Shown here one piece after another: positions 6,975-15,249 of a stretch of DNA of 64,000 nt. The stretch comes from Thermocatellispora tengchongensis (GTDB taxonomy: Bacteria; Actinomycetota; Actinomycetes; Streptosporangiales; Streptosporangiaceae). A model generated the notes under the pieces. It was not told the DNA's origin, made no database searches, and worked only from the letters and a program-made list of their open reading frames with translations. The stretch spans positions 18,721 to 82,720 of the forward strand of contig NZ_JACHGN010000027.1 of assembly GCF_014202315.1 (NCBI RefSeq). Direction: 5' to 3'. Made by a program: the position numbers and the translations under genes. The stretch's first letter is position 1. Each line of letters begins with the position of its first letter.

Positions 6975-8167
6975 AGGTGCTGATCAACGCCGGGCCGTGG
7001 CTGCCCGTGCCGCCGACGGGGTACGGCGGCATCGAGAACGTCGTCGCCACGCTGATCCCGCCGCTGCGGCGGATGGGGGTACGCGTGGTGCTGGCCACGG
7101 TGGGCCAGAGCACCATCGAGGTGGACGAGGTGCTGCGCGTGTACGACGAGGGCCAGTTCCCCCACTTGCAGGAGCCGTACAACCAGGTCATGGGCATCGC
7201 CCACGCGCACCAGGCCGCCCTGGTCGCCGAGCTGCGCCGCCGCGACGACATCGACCTGGTGCACGACCACCTGGAGGTGGTCGGCCCCGCCGTGCTCTCC
7301 GCGCTCGGCGGCCCTCCCGTGCTGCACACCCTGCACTGGGACCTGCGCAAGCACCCGGACTTCTACGGCTCCTTCCCGCGCGACATCTCCGTCAACGGCG
7401 TGTCGAACTCCCAGCTCTCGCGGGCGCCCGCCCGGCTGCGCGCCGCCTCGCTCGGCGCGGTGCACCTGGCCACGCCGCTGGCCGACGCCCCGCCCCTCGA
7501 CGTGCCGCGCGGCGAGCACGTGATCGTGATGGGCCGCATCTGCCCGATGAAGGGGCAGCACATCGCCGCCCGCGTCTGCCGAGACCTGGGGCTCCCGCTC
7601 GTGATGGCGGGGCCCGTGTGCGGGCTGAACACCCCCGAGGAGCTGAACGCGGTCCTGGACGACCCGGGCCACCCGCTCAACGGGCACGGCGACCTCCGCT
7701 ACCACGCCGAGCGCGTCGCGCCGTACCTCGACGGCGACCTGATCCGGTGGATCGGCGCGGTCGGCGGCGAGGAGCGCGACCGCCTGTACGCCTCGGCGCG
7801 CGCCGCGCTGTTCCCCATCCAGTGGGACGAGCCCGGCGGCACCGCCGTCGTGGAGGCGCTCGCGCTGGGCGTCCCGCCGGTGGGGCTGCGGCGCGGCGTG
7901 CTCCCCGAGATCATCGAGCACGGGCGTACGGGGCTGCTGGCCGACACCGAGGAGGAGCTGGTTGGCCTGCTGGCCCGCGTGGACGAGATCGACCCCGAGG
8001 AGTGCCGCCGCGAGGCCAGGACCCGCTTCTCCCCCCACGTCATGGCCCAGCGCTACCTCGACCTGTACGAACGCACGCTGACCCGCGCCCGCCGCCGGGC
8101 CAAGCCCCCGCTGCGCTCCATCGCCGGCGGCGGCATGGCGTCGGTGGCCGCCGCCCGCGCCCGCTGA
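6971..8167 (+). CDS. GT4-family glycosyltransferase
   Basis: 398 residues with the GT-B fold. The N-terminal domain begins MKVLINAGPWLPVPPTGYGGIE, with the glycine-rich acceptor loop. The donor domain has VIVMGRICPMKG near residue 178 and the nucleotide-sugar binding region FPIQWDEPGGTAVVEALALG near 280, containing the ExFGxxxxE-type segment in the form EPGGTAVVE. An AGGAGG Shine-Dalgarno lies just upstream. Translationally coupled to the GpgS-like gene, so both probably act in one glycoside pathway, for instance elongation of a glucosylglycerate or another intracellular glycan; acceptor and donor cannot be read. The C-terminus is basic and probably disordered. Confidence 0.85.
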   Translation: MKVLINAGPWLPVPPTGYGGIENVVATLIPPLRRMGVRVVLATVGQSTIEVDEVLRVYDEGQFPHLQEPYNQVMGIAHAHQAALVAELRRRDDIDLVHDHLEVVGPAVLSALGGPPVLHTLHWDLRKHPDFYGSFPRDISVNGVSNSQLSRAPARLRAASLGAVHLATPLADAPPLDVPRGEHVIVMGRICPMKGQHIAARVCRDLGLPLVMAGPVCGLNTPEELNAVLDDPGHPLNGHGDLRYHAERVAPYLDGDLIRWIGAVGGEERDRLYASARAALFPIQWDEPGGTAVVEALALGVPPVGLRRGVLPEIIEHGRTGLLADTEEELVGLLARVDEIDPEECRREARTRFSPHVMAQRYLDLYERTLTRARRRAKPPLRSIAGGGMASVAAARAR

Positions 8168-8171
8168 CGGC

Positions 8172-8564
8172 TCAGGCCGGGCGCAGCCGCATCCGCAGCC
8201 GTACGCGGGAGCGCCCGGCCAGCCGCTGGATCGCCACCTCATCGCAGAGCACGCCCATCAGCCACAGCCCGTAGCCCCTGGCCCCCGGTGTGGCCGGCCG
8301 CCCGCGCCGGGCGTGCTCGGCGGTGAGCCGGCCCTGCTCGTCGGTGACGTCCACGGTCACGTACGCGCCGTCGTGCCAGCACGTGAGCGTGCCGCGCCCG
8401 CCGCCGTGCTCCAGCACGTTCACCACCGCCTCGTTGGCCGCGATCAGCAGGTCGTCCACCCGCTCGGGCGCCAGCCCGGCCCGCTCGGCGCACCGCTGCA
8501 CGTGCGCGCGCAACCTGCCCAGATCGTCGGTGATCCGGATCCTGACCGGCCTGCGCGCGATCAT
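8172..8564 (-). CDS. Anti-sigma regulatory factor-like ATP-binding protein (HATPase)
   Basis: 130 residues. The GHKL ATPase fold is shown by the N-box AANEAVVNVLEHG near residue 44 and a late GxG region GARGYGLWLMGVLCDEV near 95. This is the RsbW/SpoIIAB-like serine-kinase group common in actinomycetes, which phosphorylates STAS-domain partners or acts as an anti-sigma factor. It starts seven bases after the STAS gene stop on the same strand, so the two form a partner-switching pair. No sigma factor gene adjoins them. Confidence 0.85.
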   Translation of the reverse strand: MIARRPVRIRITDDLGRLRAHVQRCAERAGLAPERVDDLLIAANEAVVNVLEHGGGRGTLTCWHDGAYVTVDVTDEQGRLTAEHARRGRPATPGARGYGLWLMGVLCDEVAIQRLAGRSRVRLRMRLRPA

Positions 8565-8571
8565 CTCGGCG

Positions 8572-8955
8572 TCACGGCCCGGGGTGCCGGGACGAGGAGC
8601 GTACGGCCCGCGCCGCCTCGTCGGCCGTCTCGTGCACCAGGAACGCGTGCATCAGCCCGGTGGTCTCGAAGATCCGGACCAGCCGCCGGTTCAGCCCGGC
8701 CAGCGCCAGCACCCCGCCGGCCTCCTGAACCCGGGTGCGCATCGCCAGCAGCACCCGCACCCCGCTGGAATCGCAGAACGTCAGCCCCGACAGGTCCAGC
8801 ACCAGCGCCCGTGGCGCATGCGTCTCCAGCAGCCGCAGGAAGTCGCCGCGCAGCCGCTCGGCGTTGCTGTGATCCAGTTCCCCGGCCGCGGTCAGCACCT
8901 CCACGTCGCCCTCGGCAGGATGCGGCCGCAGCCCGAGGATCACCGGGGCCGTCAC
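8572..8955 (-). CDS. STAS-domain anti-sigma factor antagonist
   Basis: 127 residues with a GTG start. A single STAS domain with VLTAAGELDHSNAERL near residue 20 and the phosphorylatable serine segment LTFCDSSGVRVLLAM near 58, matching SpoIIAA/RsbV-like antagonists. The adjacent HATPase protein is the expected kinase. The promoter should lie in the 54 bp between this gene and the DUF1232 gene, or the two may share a transcript. Confidence 0.9.
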   Translation of the reverse strand: MTAPVILGLRPHPAEGDVEVLTAAGELDHSNAERLRGDFLRLLETHAPRALVLDLSGLTFCDSSGVRVLLAMRTRVQEAGGVLALAGLNRRLVRIFETTGLMHAFLVHETADEAARAVRSSSRHPGP

Positions 8956-9009
8956 CGCTCCACCCTGTCCACGCGAACCTCCCGAAGGGCCGCACCGTCG
9001 CGGGCCCCT

Positions 9010-9426
9010 TCACTGTAACGAGTCACGCAGCCCCGCGAGACGGCAAAGCGCCCGGAACCCGTCCTCGGTCCCCGGCCAGTGCCCCCGCACCGCCTCGATC
9101 CCCGCCCTGCGCACCACACTCCGCAACACCAGCGCCACCACGATCGCGTCGTCGGCCTGCCCCAGCACCGGCACGAAGTCGGGCACCAGGTCGAACGGCA
9201 TGGCCAGATAGGCCAGCAGCAGCACCAGTCGCACCCGCACCCCCCGCGGCAACCCGCGGTCCGCCGCCAGCCGCCGCAACAACCGCACCAGATCAGGCAA
9301 CAGCCGCACGGCCTCCCGCAGCAACGCCCCCCGCGGCCGCGCCACCGCCAGCACCCCCACCATCACCACCCACGCCAAAAGGACCCCACCCACCACACCC
9401 GCCAAGATCTCCCACCCCACCCGCAC
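9010..9426 (-). CDS. DUF1232 (YkvA-like) membrane-associated protein
   Basis: 138 residues. One strong N-terminal transmembrane helix (about residues 7-30) is followed by RLLRRLAADRG and the DUF1232 signature LLAYLAMPFDLVPDFVPVLGQADDAIVV near residues 70-98, with the conserved PFDLxPDF. Function is unknown for the family. The start is GTG with only a weak upstream purine run. It is on the same strand as the STAS/HATPase pair. Confidence 0.85.
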   Translation of the reverse strand: MRVGWEILAGVVGGVLLAWVVMVGVLAVARPRGALLREAVRLLPDLVRLLRRLAADRGLPRGVRVRLVLLLAYLAMPFDLVPDFVPVLGQADDAIVVALVLRSVVRRAGIEAVRGHWPGTEDGFRALCRLAGLRDSLQ

Positions 9427-10712
9427 AACCTACTGCCGCCGAACCAAGACGAACACCCACCCCCACGCCCGAGAGGCGAGACCGACGCACCCGCCCGGCA
9501 AAAGGAAGCGCAGGGAGGCACGTGCACCCGATAAGTGGCGGGGATCGGGATGAGCGCCCCGCCGTTCACCACCGGGGCGCGCGTAGAAGGGCCCAACGGG
9601 TTCGGCCCGGGGCTGTCCGCGTCGCATCCCGGGGTGTGTCCGTGTTCGGGAGAGGGCTGTGGGAGGGCGTCGCGTTCGCGCAGGTTCCGTCACCCGCCCC
9701 CATCCCGCCTTGCGGAGAATCCACCATTGCCGGACACTCCCGCATCCCGCGGCCAGGCCGGACAGGTGCGCGACGAAGGGGAATGAGCAGGCTGCCAGGA
9801 TGCGCGGCCGGGGCCGTTGTCCCTGTGATCGCATCGCTGCGCCGGTCTCTGCCGTTTCCAGCTCCCACCCTGAGGCCCCGGCATTCCCACTGTGCCGCGA
9901 CGGCGGGTGTGAGGTGTGTCCCCGTGCCGGAGGAGGCGGCGGGAGGGCGCCGCGTTCCGCAGGCTCCGGCATCCAGCCCCATCCCTTGTGGAAGATCCAC
10001 CGTTGCCGGGACACTCCCCGCCGCGACGGCGAAACCGCGCTGCCCGGCCACCTGCTCCCGGCCTCGGGCATACGTGAGATCGGCTGCGGGCACCGGGATG
10101 CTCGGAGCGGAGGCCGCGTGGTGGGGAGGCGTGCGGCCGGATGCGGCCAGGGCGTGGGCGTTGCCCCGGGCGCGTAGACCTGCCGCGACGGGCTCGGGCC
10201 CGGCGGCCATCGCGCCGACGGCCGGGGCGGGAGTGCGGGATGAAGGGGGGTGCGGGCTGTCAGGGGTCGGCCGCGCCGCCATCCCTTGACCGCATCGCTT
10301 CGCCCCACTGCATCCAGGATGGCGAGTGCTGGAACCTGGACGCCCTTCCGCCTACTTCCTTCCGAACCGGACACCCCCGATCCGGCCGCAGGGATCGGGG
10401 TGAGCGCCCCGCTACGGCCGTCGCCGGGAGCGCGCGTAGGCACGCCGTGGCAGGTTCGGCGCGGCGCCATGGGCGTCCCCGCCGCCGGGCAGGGCAGGGC
10501 ATTGGGCGACGAAGGGGGATGAGCGGGTTGCCGGGTGGTGTGGCCGGGGCCGCCATGACTTGATCGCATCGCTGCGCCCACCGCCCGTCCCTACCGGGCC
10601 GGCCCCAGGCAGGCGGGATGGGCCGGGTGCTGGAACCCGCGCACACGTGACGCCCTCCCGCCTCCTCCCCGCCCCGGACGCCCCCGGTCCAGTGGGCCGG
10701 GGGCTGGGGTGG
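9427..10712. repeat. 1.3-kb non-coding island with degenerate GC-rich repeats
   Basis: No credible gene on either strand. Related blocks recur: a unit containing GACGAAGGG-GATGAGC, then a GGCCGGGGCCG core and GATCGCATCGCTGCG appears near 9772 and 10509, with a weaker copy near 10239. ATCGGG-TGAGCGCCCCGC appears near 9545 and 10397. GAGGGCG-CGCGTTC-CGCAGG with a following CCACC-TTGCCGG segment appears near 9660 and 9945. The open frames here are arginine/proline-rich and overlap each other antiparallel, which is the composition effect of the GC bias. Direct neighbours are the DUF1232 gene and the end of clpP. Confidence 0.75.
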
Positions 10713-11345
10713 TCAGGTAGTGGAGGTGGGGCGGCGTTTCTCGTCGGTGAAGACCTCGTCGATCAGGCCGTAGGCCTTGGCCTCCTCGGCGGTGAAGATC
10801 TTGTCGCGTTCGGTGTCCTTGCGGACGCGGTCGATGGACTGGCCGGTGTGGCGGGCTATGAGGAGGTCCTGGAGGTCGCGCATGCGGATGATCTCGCGGG
10901 CCTGGATCTCCAGGTCGCTGCCCTGGCCCCGGCCGCCCTCGGTCCAGGGCTGGTGGAGCAGTACGCGGGAGCGGGGGAGGGCCGCGCGCTTGCCGGGGGC
11001 ACCGCCCAGGAGCAGGACGGCGGCGGCGGAGGCGGCCTGGCCCAAACAGACCGTGGCGACGTCGGGCTTGATGAACTGCATGGTGTCGTAGATGGCGGTC
11101 ATCGAGGTGAACGAGCCGCCGGGGGAGTTGATGTAGATGCTGATGTCGCGGTCGGGGTCCATCGACTCCAGGGTGAGCAGTTGCGCCATGACGTCGTTGG
11201 CCGAGGCGTCGTCGATCTGCACGCCGAGGAAGATGATCCGGTCCTCGAACAGCTTGTTGTAGGGGGTGGTCTCCTTAACGCCGTACGCCGTGCGCTCGAC
11301 GAAGGAGGGCAGCACGTGGCGGGCCAGCGGTGACCGGTAGGGCAT
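10713..11345 (-). CDS. clpP: ATP-dependent Clp protease proteolytic subunit (second gene of pair)
   Basis: 210 residues starting [13 protein letters not shown]. All catalytic features of ClpP are visible: [11 protein letters not shown] near residue 70 (oxyanion region), the nucleophile serine in [11 protein letters not shown] near 105, the histidine in RVLLHQP near 130, and the aspartate in [20 protein letters not shown] near 180. It is the distal gene of a two-gene clpP operon (23 bp gap). Paired clpP genes away from clpX match the clpP3-clpP4 arrangement of streptomycetes, where they form an alternative ClpP complex made when the main ClpP1P2 fails; that specific assignment is an inference. 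Confidence 0.92.
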   Translation of the reverse strand: MPYRSPLARHVLPSFVERTAYGVKETTPYNKLFEDRIIFLGVQIDDASANDVMAQLLTLESMDPDRDISIYINSPGGSFTSMTAIYDTMQFIKPDVATVCLGQAASAAAVLLLGGAPGKRAALPRSRVLLHQPWTEGGRGQGSDLEIQAREIIRMRDLQDLLIARHTGQSIDRVRKDTERDKIFTAEEAKAYGLIDEVFTDEKRRPTSTT

Positions 11346-11368
11346 CGCCTGAAATCCTTTCGTGGGCG

Positions 11369-12019
11369 TCAGGAGGTCGCGACCCGGGCGGTGCTGGGGA
11401 TCACCTGGTCGATGAGGCCGTAGTCCTTGGCCTCCTCGGCGGTGAACCAGCGGTCGCGGTCGAAGTCGGTGCGGATCTGGTCGATGGGGTTGTCGCTGTG
11501 GCGGGCGATGATCTCGGCGAGCGTCTGCTTGGCGTAGATCATCTGCTCGGCCTGGATCGCCACGTCGGACGCCGTGCCGCCGATGCCGCCGGACGGCTGG
11601 TGCATCATGATCCGGGAATGCGGCAGCGCGTACCGCTTTCCGGGCGCGCCCGCGGTCAGCAGGATCTGGGCCATCGAGCCCGCGAATCCCATCGCGACCG
11701 TGGCGACGTCGTTGGGAATGTATTGCATCATGTCGTAGAGGGCCATTCCCGCGGAAACCGAACCGCCCGGTGAATTGATGTAGAGCCAGATGTCGCGCTT
11801 TGCGTCCTCTGCGCTCAGCAGCAGCAGCTCCGAGCACAGCCGGTTGGCGATGGGGTCATCGACCTCCTCGCCCAGGAACACGATGCGCTGCTGCAACAGC
11901 CGGCCGTAGAGCTGCTCGCTCACGCTGGCAGGGGGCGTCTGGACGGCGCGGGCCCGGATCGGCGACACGTCGTCGCTCAGGTGCCGGGCCGGGCCGGGAA
12001 TCTGCCACGGGTTGCTCAT
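11369..12019 (-). CDS. clpP: ATP-dependent Clp protease proteolytic subunit (first gene of pair)
   Basis: 216 residues. The N-terminal ~40 residues are a variable leader; the peptidase fold follows with [11 protein letters not shown] near residue 45, [15 protein letters not shown] near 78, the nucleophile serine in [12 protein letters not shown] near 108, the histidine in [11 protein letters not shown] near 133, and the aspartate in [20 protein letters not shown] near 185. Intact triad and normal length argue that it is active. It heads the operon with the downstream clpP gene and diverges from the small hypothetical gene. No clpX, clpC or PopR-like regulator lies in the window. Confidence 0.93.
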   Translation of the reverse strand: MSNPWQIPGPARHLSDDVSPIRARAVQTPPASVSEQLYGRLLQQRIVFLGEEVDDPIANRLCSELLLLSAEDAKRDIWLYINSPGGSVSAGMALYDMMQYIPNDVATVAMGFAGSMAQILLTAGAPGKRYALPHSRIMMHQPSGGIGGTASDVAIQAEQMIYAKQTLAEIIARHSDNPIDQIRTDFDRDRWFTAEEAKDYGLIDQVIPSTARVATS

Positions 12020-12216
12020 GTTCGCTGTCCCCTCATGCCGGATGGCTCACCGGACGCGGGCCGCCACGCGGCGGCGGGACGCGTCCCGTAAATCGGTCGA
12101 ATTCGACACTAGAGCATTTCCCGTATTCCGGTGCCGCTGTTTTCGCCGACGGCAAATTTCGCTCACGGCCTATTCTGCTTAAAGCGTATTAAGCCCTAAG
12201 GGAATTCGAATGCGAA
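12020..12216. promoter_or_regulatory. Divergent promoter region of the clpP pair and the small hypothetical gene
   Basis: About 200 bp, AT-richer than the surroundings in 12090-12210, as expected for divergent promoters. I did not find an IdeR, CIRCE or clear palindromic ClgR-type box, although the ClgR consensus is loose and could be missed by eye. Confidence 0.4.
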
Positions 12217-12648
12217 ATGGCGGCGGTCGTGGTATCCGCGCGTTCCGGGCCGAGGGCGATTACCGTGGAAAGGGTGGATGAGAATCGGGCCCGCAGGGTC
12301 GTGGACGCGCTGCGCGAGCGCGGCATAGACGCCCACCTGGCGAGGGTGGGCGTCTATCAGTTCGGGGTGCGGGTGGCGCTGGGCGACGGGCGCGAGGCCG
12401 AGTGGGACACCGACGGCACGGCCGGCCTGGAGGCCCAGGTGATGCGCAACGGCATGCTGGTGGGCTTCGTGCCGGTGATCGAGGGCTCGGAGGATTTCGA
12501 CGAGGCGCAGGTGGTCGATGCCATCGCGCGCACTGACTACGACCGGCCGATCGCCACGCAGCGCCCGGTCGCGCCGCCGCCGGGCGAGCCGCTGCCGCGC
12601 GTGGGCGGGCTGTTCCGCCGCTTCCTCGACGGCTTCCGGTATCGCTGA
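12217..12648 (+). CDS. Conserved-looking hypothetical protein
   Basis: 143 residues if the ATG is used. A better start may be the GTG at 12265, which has a GAGGG purine run eight bases upstream. The protein has a helix-strand core (RARRVVDALRERGIDAHLARVGVYQFGVRVAL, DGREAEWDTDG, LEAQVMRNGMLVGFVPVIEGS) and a proline-rich tail ending in an arginine/phenylalanine patch. No signal peptide or membrane segment. I do not recognise the family and assign no function. Confidence 0.6.
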   Translation: MAAVVVSARSGPRAITVERVDENRARRVVDALRERGIDAHLARVGVYQFGVRVALGDGREAEWDTDGTAGLEAQVMRNGMLVGFVPVIEGSEDFDEAQVVDAIARTDYDRPIATQRPVAPPPGEPLPRVGGLFRRFLDGFRYR

Positions 12649-12720
12649 GCCCCGCCCTGTCCCGCACGCCGTCCTATGCGCCGTCCCGTGCGCCGTCGTC
12701 CCGTGCGCCGCCGCGCCGTC

Positions 12721-12769
12721 TTGACCATGGAAGGCCCCGCGCGTACCGTCAAATTGCCTATACAGGTAT
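12721..12769 (+). promoter_or_regulatory. Promoter with a downstream 10-bp palindrome (candidate GntR operator)
   Basis: TTGACC (12721-12726) and TACCGT (12744-12749) are 17 bp apart, a plausible vegetative promoter. The palindrome ATAC-AG-GTAT (12760-12769) would sit at or just after the transcription start, where a repressor could block. The gene for a GntR-family regulator lies in the same transcription unit, so autoregulation is a reasonable guess. Confidence 0.45.
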
Positions 12770-12795
12770 GAACAGGACCAAAGGGATGTAATGCG

Positions 12796-14277
12796 ATGGC
12801 CGTGAACCAGCGTGACGGCGGGCCCGGCGTCCTGCGAGTGGAGACGAACGGCATCAACGTCATCTCCGACGCCGAGCGCAAGGGCACGCCGCGGCAGCTC
12901 TTCTGGCCCTGGTTCGCGGCCAACGTCTCGGTGCTCGGCCTGGGCTACGGCGCCTTCGCGCTCGGCTACGGGATCTCCTTCTGGCAGGCGGCCCTGGCCG
13001 GGGTGCTGGGCGTGGTGGTCTCCTTCCTGCTGTGCGGGTTCGTGGCCCTGGCGGGCAAGCGCGGCTCGGCCCCGACGATGGTGCTCAGCCGGGCCGCGTT
13101 CGGCGTGCGCGGCAACCGCCTGCCCGCGGTGATCTCCTGGATGCTGACCGTCGGCTGGGAGACCGTGCTGACCGTCCTGGCCACGCTGGCCACCGCCACG
13201 GTCTTCGCCGAGCTGGGCTGGGGCGGCGGCACCGCCACCAAGGTCGTCGCCCTGGTGGTCGTGGCCGCGCTGATCGTGGTGGCCGGTGTGATGGGCTTCG
13301 ACCTGATCATGCGGCTGCAGGCGGTGATCACGGTGGTGACCGCCGTGCTGACCGTGGCGTACATCGCGTTCGTGGCCGATCGCATCGACTGGGCGACGGT
13401 GAGCGCCATCCCCGCCGGTTCGGCGCCGCAGCTCGCCGGCGCGCTGGTGCTGCTGATGACCGGGTTCGGGCTGGGCTGGGTGAACGCCGCCGCAGACTAC
13501 TCCCGCTACCTGCCGCGCACCGCGTCCGGCCGGGGCGTGGTCGGCTGGACGGCCTTCGGCTCCGCGCTGGCCCCGGTGGTGCTGCTCGTGGCCGGGCTGC
13601 TGCTGGCCGGCTCCTCGCCGGAGCTGAGCGAGGCGATCTCCGGCGATCCGATCGGCGCGCTGGCCACGCTGCTGCCGACCTGGTACCTCGTGCCGTTCGT
13701 GATCGTGGCGGTGCTCGGCCTGGTGGGCGGGGCCGTGCTGGACATCTACTCCTCGGGGCTGGCGCTGCTCGCGGCGGGCGTACGCCTGCCGCGGTTCGCC
13801 GCCGCCCTGATCGACGGCCTGATCATGATCGCCGGCACGGTCTACGTCGTGTTCTTCGCCACCGGCTTCCTCGGCCCGTTCCAGGGCTTCCTGATCACGC
13901 TCGGCGTGCCGATCGCCGCCTGGTGCGGCATCATGCTGGCCGACATCGCGCTGCGCCGCCGCGACTACGCCGAGGCCGACCTGTTCCGCCCCTCGGGCCG
14001 CTACGGCGACGTCCGCTGGTTCCCGGTCGGGCTCCTGGCCGCGGCCACCGCGATCGGCTGGGGCCTGGTCACCAACACCTCGGCCGGCTGGCTGTCCTGG
14101 CAGGGCTACCTGCTCGGCCCACTGGGGCTCGGCGGCAGGCAGGGCGAGTGGGCCGGGGCGGCCCTGGGGGTGCCGGTGGCGCTGGTGCTGTGCTTCGCCG
14201 TCACGCTGGTCACCGGGCGCGCCGCGGTGCGGGCGCAGGAGGCGGCCGGCGTACGCGAGCCGGTGCCGGAGCGCTGA
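12796..14277 (+). CDS. NCS1-family purine/cytosine-type permease
   Basis: 493 residues and about twelve hydrophobic transmembrane segments. The start NGINVISDAERKGTPRQLFWPWFAANVS is the classical N-terminus of nucleobase:cation symporter-1 proteins (CodB/PurP-like). Further family segments are SRAAFGVRGNRLPAVISW near residue 100 and GLGWVNAAADYSRYLP near 225. Imports a nucleobase or related compound (cytosine, purine, hydantoin or thiamine precursor) with a cation; the substrate cannot be told from sequence. Followed 29 bp downstream by a GntR regulator. Confidence 0.9.
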   Translation: MAVNQRDGGPGVLRVETNGINVISDAERKGTPRQLFWPWFAANVSVLGLGYGAFALGYGISFWQAALAGVLGVVVSFLLCGFVALAGKRGSAPTMVLSRAAFGVRGNRLPAVISWMLTVGWETVLTVLATLATATVFAELGWGGGTATKVVALVVVAALIVVAGVMGFDLIMRLQAVITVVTAVLTVAYIAFVADRIDWATVSAIPAGSAPQLAGALVLLMTGFGLGWVNAAADYSRYLPRTASGRGVVGWTAFGSALAPVVLLVAGLLLAGSSPELSEAISGDPIGALATLLPTWYLVPFVIVAVLGLVGGAVLDIYSSGLALLAAGVRLPRFAAALIDGLIMIAGTVYVVFFATGFLGPFQGFLITLGVPIAAWCGIMLADIALRRRDYAEADLFRPSGRYGDVRWFPVGLLAAATAIGWGLVTNTSAGWLSWQGYLLGPLGLGGRQGEWAGAALGVPVALVLCFAVTLVTGRAAVRAQEAAGVREPVPER

Positions 14278-14306
14278 GGCGGCGGGGCACAGGGGGACGG
14301 CGCCCG

Positions 14307-15104
14307 ATGGCGGCGAGGACGACCGGAGAGGGTGAGGGCGGCCGCGGGGCTGCGCGGACGGCCGGGCAGGGCGAAGGCGGCCGGAGGGCGGCGCGGACGC
14401 CGCGGCTGAAGCACGAGGGCGTGGTGGAGGCGCTCTCGCGCGCGATCCGCTCCGGAGCCCTGCCCAGGGGCGCCCGCCTGCCGGGCGAGGTCGCCCTCGC
14501 CGCCCAGTACGGCGTGAGCCGCAACACCGTACGCCAGGCGCTGGCCGAGCTGAGCGCCCGCGGCCTGGTCGCCACCAGGACCGGCAAGGGCTCCTACGTC
14601 GTCTTCGACGGCCGTCCCCCGGCCGAGCGCCCCTCCTGGTCCCGGCCGGTGCCCCGCCCCGGCCTCCGTGCCGCCACCGCCGTCGTCCGGCTGGACCTGC
14701 GGCCCGACCCGCAGCTCGCCGAGTCCCTGGAGCTGCCGGACTCGGCCGAGTTCGTGGTCGTGGACCGCCTGACCACGCTCTCCGGTGGCGCCGCCGTCGC
14801 CCTGGAACGTACCCACGTCCCCGCCGCCGGCCCGCTACGCGAGCTGCCCGCGACCGGCCTGACCGTCCCCCTGCACGAGGCCCTGGCCGAGGCGGGCCTG
14901 CACCCCGACCACGGCGAGGAGTGGACCACGGCGGCCCCGCTGACCCCGCAGGAGGCCGCCGTCCTGGGCCGCGCCCCCGGCACGGTCTTCCTGCGCTCCC
15001 GCCGCGTCCTGCGCACGCCGGACGCCCGCTTCGCCGCGCACGTCGATCGCCTCCTCGACCCGTCCTGCTACCACCTGCACACCCGCCTCCCCCCGGAGCC
15101 CTGA
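14307..15104 (+). CDS. GntR-family (HutC-like) transcriptional regulator
   Basis: 265 residues. After a ~35-residue Gly/Ala/Arg-rich leader comes the winged helix: VVEALSRAIRSGALPRGARLPGEVALAAQYGVSRNTVRQALAELSARGLVATRTGKGSYV. The C-terminal UTRA-like effector domain includes LELPDSAEFVVVDRLTTLSGGAAVALERTHVP and VFLRSRRVLRTPDARF. It probably senses a nucleobase-like ligand and controls the upstream permease. AGGGGGA at 14291 serves as Shine-Dalgarno. Repetitive DNA in the leader (GGCGAAGGCGGCC-type units) suggests the N-terminal extension is recent. Confidence 0.88.
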   Translation: MAARTTGEGEGGRGAARTAGQGEGGRRAARTPRLKHEGVVEALSRAIRSGALPRGARLPGEVALAAQYGVSRNTVRQALAELSARGLVATRTGKGSYVVFDGRPPAERPSWSRPVPRPGLRAATAVVRLDLRPDPQLAESLELPDSAEFVVVDRLTTLSGGAAVALERTHVPAAGPLRELPATGLTVPLHEALAEAGLHPDHGEEWTTAAPLTPQEAAVLGRAPGTVFLRSRRVLRTPDARFAAHVDRLLDPSCYHLHTRLPPEP

Positions 15105-15111
15105 GCGGCCC

Positions 15112-15147
15112 GGGGGCGGCGGTGCCCCCACCGGCAGCCTGGCTGCC
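15112..15147 (+). terminator. Two tandem GC hairpins after the GntR gene
   Basis: GGGGGC-N6-GCCCCC (15112-15129) is followed at once by GGCAGCC-T-GGCTGCC (15133-15147). Tandem hairpins without a U tract are common as actinomycete terminators. No other role is apparent eight bases after the stop codon. Confidence 0.5.
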
Positions 15148-15249
15148 TCGGGCGGTTTGTGGTGGTGCGGGGGCGCACGCCGGTTCTTTCCGGCATGGCG
15201 GCCGGAGGGTTCCCGAAAATCCCGACATTGTTACTTTTTCAGTCATATC

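Noticed and set aside
9535-10563. Several 70-380 codon frames in the repeat island
   Set aside because: All are mutually antisense, Arg/Pro-rich and cross the repeat units; no ribosome site or domain stands out.
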